64,000 nt of DNA from Flavobacteriaceae bacterium PS02334 (GTDB lineage Bacteria; Bacteroidota; Bacteroidia; Flavobacteriales; Flavobacteriaceae). Positions 62,971 through 64,000 of the stretch are shown here, in pieces; the stretch's first letter is position 1; every line of letters starts with the position of its first letter. Position numbers and translations under genes: made by a program. The notes below the pieces were generated by a model. It was not told where the DNA came from. It saw nothing but the letters and a program-made list of their open reading frames with translations, and made no database searches. The stretch lies in the NCBI GenBank assembly GCA_029959295.1, contig JASCOH010000004.1, positions 269,762-333,761 of the forward strand. Direction: 5' to 3'.

Positions 62971-64000
62971 TTAGTAAGCTTTTTCTTCGCCTTTTATAGC
63001 ATTATAAACAGTCAAGAAAATAATCTTGATATCTAAAAGCAATGACCAGTTTTCAAGATAGAAAATGTCAAATTTTACTCGATAAATAATGTCTTTATCG
63101 GTTTCCACTTCTCCACGGAAACCTTTAGTTTGGGCCAATCCAGTAATTCCAGGTTTGATAAAATGGCGAACCATGAATTTGTCGATTCTTCGCGCATACA
63201 TTTCGGTATGGCTGACCATGTGAGGCCTTGGACCCACAACTGACATGTCGCCTAAAAGCACATTGAAGAACTGCGGCAGCTCGTCAATACTGGTTTTTCT
63301 GATAAACTTTCCAACTCTTGTAATTCGCGGATCGTTTTTAGAAACTTGGTATAAATCAGCAATCTCATTCAATTCCATTGAACGGAATTTATAGCAGTAA
63401 AATTCTTTGTAGTTGAGTCCGTTTCTTTTCTGCTTGAAAAATATATTTCCCTTAGACTCTAATTTAATCAGAATTGCCAAAATTGGAGTCAGCCACGAAA
63501 GCAAGCCGATTATGACTAGAAGCGAAAATATAATGTCAAAGGATCTCTTGATAATTTTGTTCGAAATTTGGTCTAGAGGAATATTTCGCAATGAAATTAT
63601 CGGAATGTAATCATAATAGTCAAAAACTAAATTTCTGGCCAGAATTTCTTTATTGTCAGGAAGAAATTTCAAGATTTTCAGATTGTTATCTGTGAAGTCG
63701 ATAAATTTATTGACATCAGTATTGGCAAGGTCTGAAAGCGAACAATATATCTCGTCGATCTTGTTTTCCATTACAAAATTGAAACATTCGTCGATGCGTT
63801 CCTTCTTGTTTGTAGCCAGATTAAAAACCTTCTCAAGCTTGTATCCATAATCTGGATTTTCATTGAAAAAATCTTCCAGCTGTTCTACGCTTTTTCCGTT
63901 TCCAACAATAACTACTCTTCTAAAATTTCCTCCAAAAACTACCCTGAAACGTCTTAGGGCGTAATAAACGAAGAATTTTGCAAGCGCAATCAGCAGGATC
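62971..64000 (-). CDS. Polyprenyl-phosphate sugar-1-phosphate transferase (partial, 5' end outside window)
   Basis: This initiating transferase loads the first sugar-1-phosphate onto undecaprenyl phosphate. The frame stays open to the window end, so the N-terminus is missing. The visible part first has a Rossmann-like CoA-binding-type fold (VVIVGNGKSVEQL). A membrane helix and the catalytic bacterial sugar transferase domain follow, with KRSFDIIFSLLVII, QKRNG, FRSM, RKTSIDELPQ and GDMSVVGPRPH. It is the WcaJ/PssY type. It lies two bases before GT2. Confidence 0.92.
   Translation of the reverse strand, partial: ILLIALAKFFVYYALRRFRVVFGGNFRRVVIVGNGKSVEQLEDFFNENPDYGYKLEKVFNLATNKKERIDECFNFVMENKIDEIYCSLSDLANTDVNKFIDFTDNNLKILKFLPDNKEILARNLVFDYYDYIPIISLRNIPLDQISNKIIKRSFDIIFSLLVIIGLLSWLTPILAILIKLESKGNIFFKQKRNGLNYKEFYCYKFRSMELNEIADLYQVSKNDPRITRVGKFIRKTSIDELPQFFNVLLGDMSVVGPRPHMVSHTEMYARRIDKFMVRHFIKPGITGLAQTKGFRGEVETDKDIIYRVKFDIFYLENWSLLLDIKIIFLTVYNAIKGEEKAY

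Overview
The window looks like a chromosomal segment of a Flavobacterium-type bacterium (Bacteroidota, Flavobacteriaceae). It is AT-rich and its promoters match the Bacteroidota form (TTTG or TTG, then TAnnTTTG). It encodes a T9SS type A sorting domain, a SprE/PorW-like gliding/T9SS lipoprotein, TonB receptors with surface lipoproteins, and several families I know mainly from flavobacteria (DUF6168, DUF6341, DUF6427, DUF5687, DUF4292, DUF5689). Most of it is ordinary core chromosome. I see no prophage, insertion sequence, CRISPR array, rRNA or tRNA.

Layout. 0-7 kb: 3-hydroxyanthranilate dioxygenase, a secreted DNase-I-like phosphohydrolase, and a divergent operon of a TonB receptor and two surface lipoproteins. 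7-20 kb: haem biosynthesis, with hemA-hemC-hemD-hemE-(unknown)-hemF-hemB on the minus strand. An AraC regulator, a secreted unknown, hemH, a MATE transporter, hemJ and an NtrY-like kinase lie divergently on the plus strand. 20-32 kb: lipid genes (crotonase, desaturase, two PlsC acyltransferases), recA, an ECF sigma factor with a membrane/beta-barrel partner, trpS, dprA, and an HU-like/SPOR protein. 32-40 kb: an envelope operon (flippase, dut, sugar nucleotidyltransferase, TPR protein, DUF4292 lipoprotein, EnvC-like protein), interrupted by a frameshifted four-helix-bundle gene flanked by repeats. 40-49 kb: the ATP synthase cluster without beta and epsilon subunits, behind a bactofilin and a SprE-like gene. 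49-60 kb: ABC exporter, T9SS cargo protein, ferredoxin reductase, GT9, upp, DUF6427/DUF6341, purD. 60-64 kb: start of a polysaccharide cluster (CapK/PaaK-like, GT2, and a sugar-phosphate transferase cut by the window end).

How they work together. The haem block covers nearly the whole path from glutamyl-tRNA to haem; only glutamate-1-semialdehyde aminotransferase is not here. It uses the oxygen-dependent HemF together with HemJ, which suggests aerobic life. The envelope genes around 32-40 kb and 60-64 kb supply nucleotide sugars, flipping and glycan assembly. SprE, the T9SS cargo protein and the TonB operon point to surface protein export and polymer uptake.

The most unusual material is small and mostly intergenic. 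There are several families of palindromic repeats, a heptanucleotide tandem repeat in front of upp, a strong hairpin between atpE and atpF, and the broken four-helix-bundle cassette. Among proteins, the sigma-factor partner that joins an inner-membrane helix to a predicted outer-membrane barrel is the most puzzling. I found no convincing, wholly new defence or mobile system.
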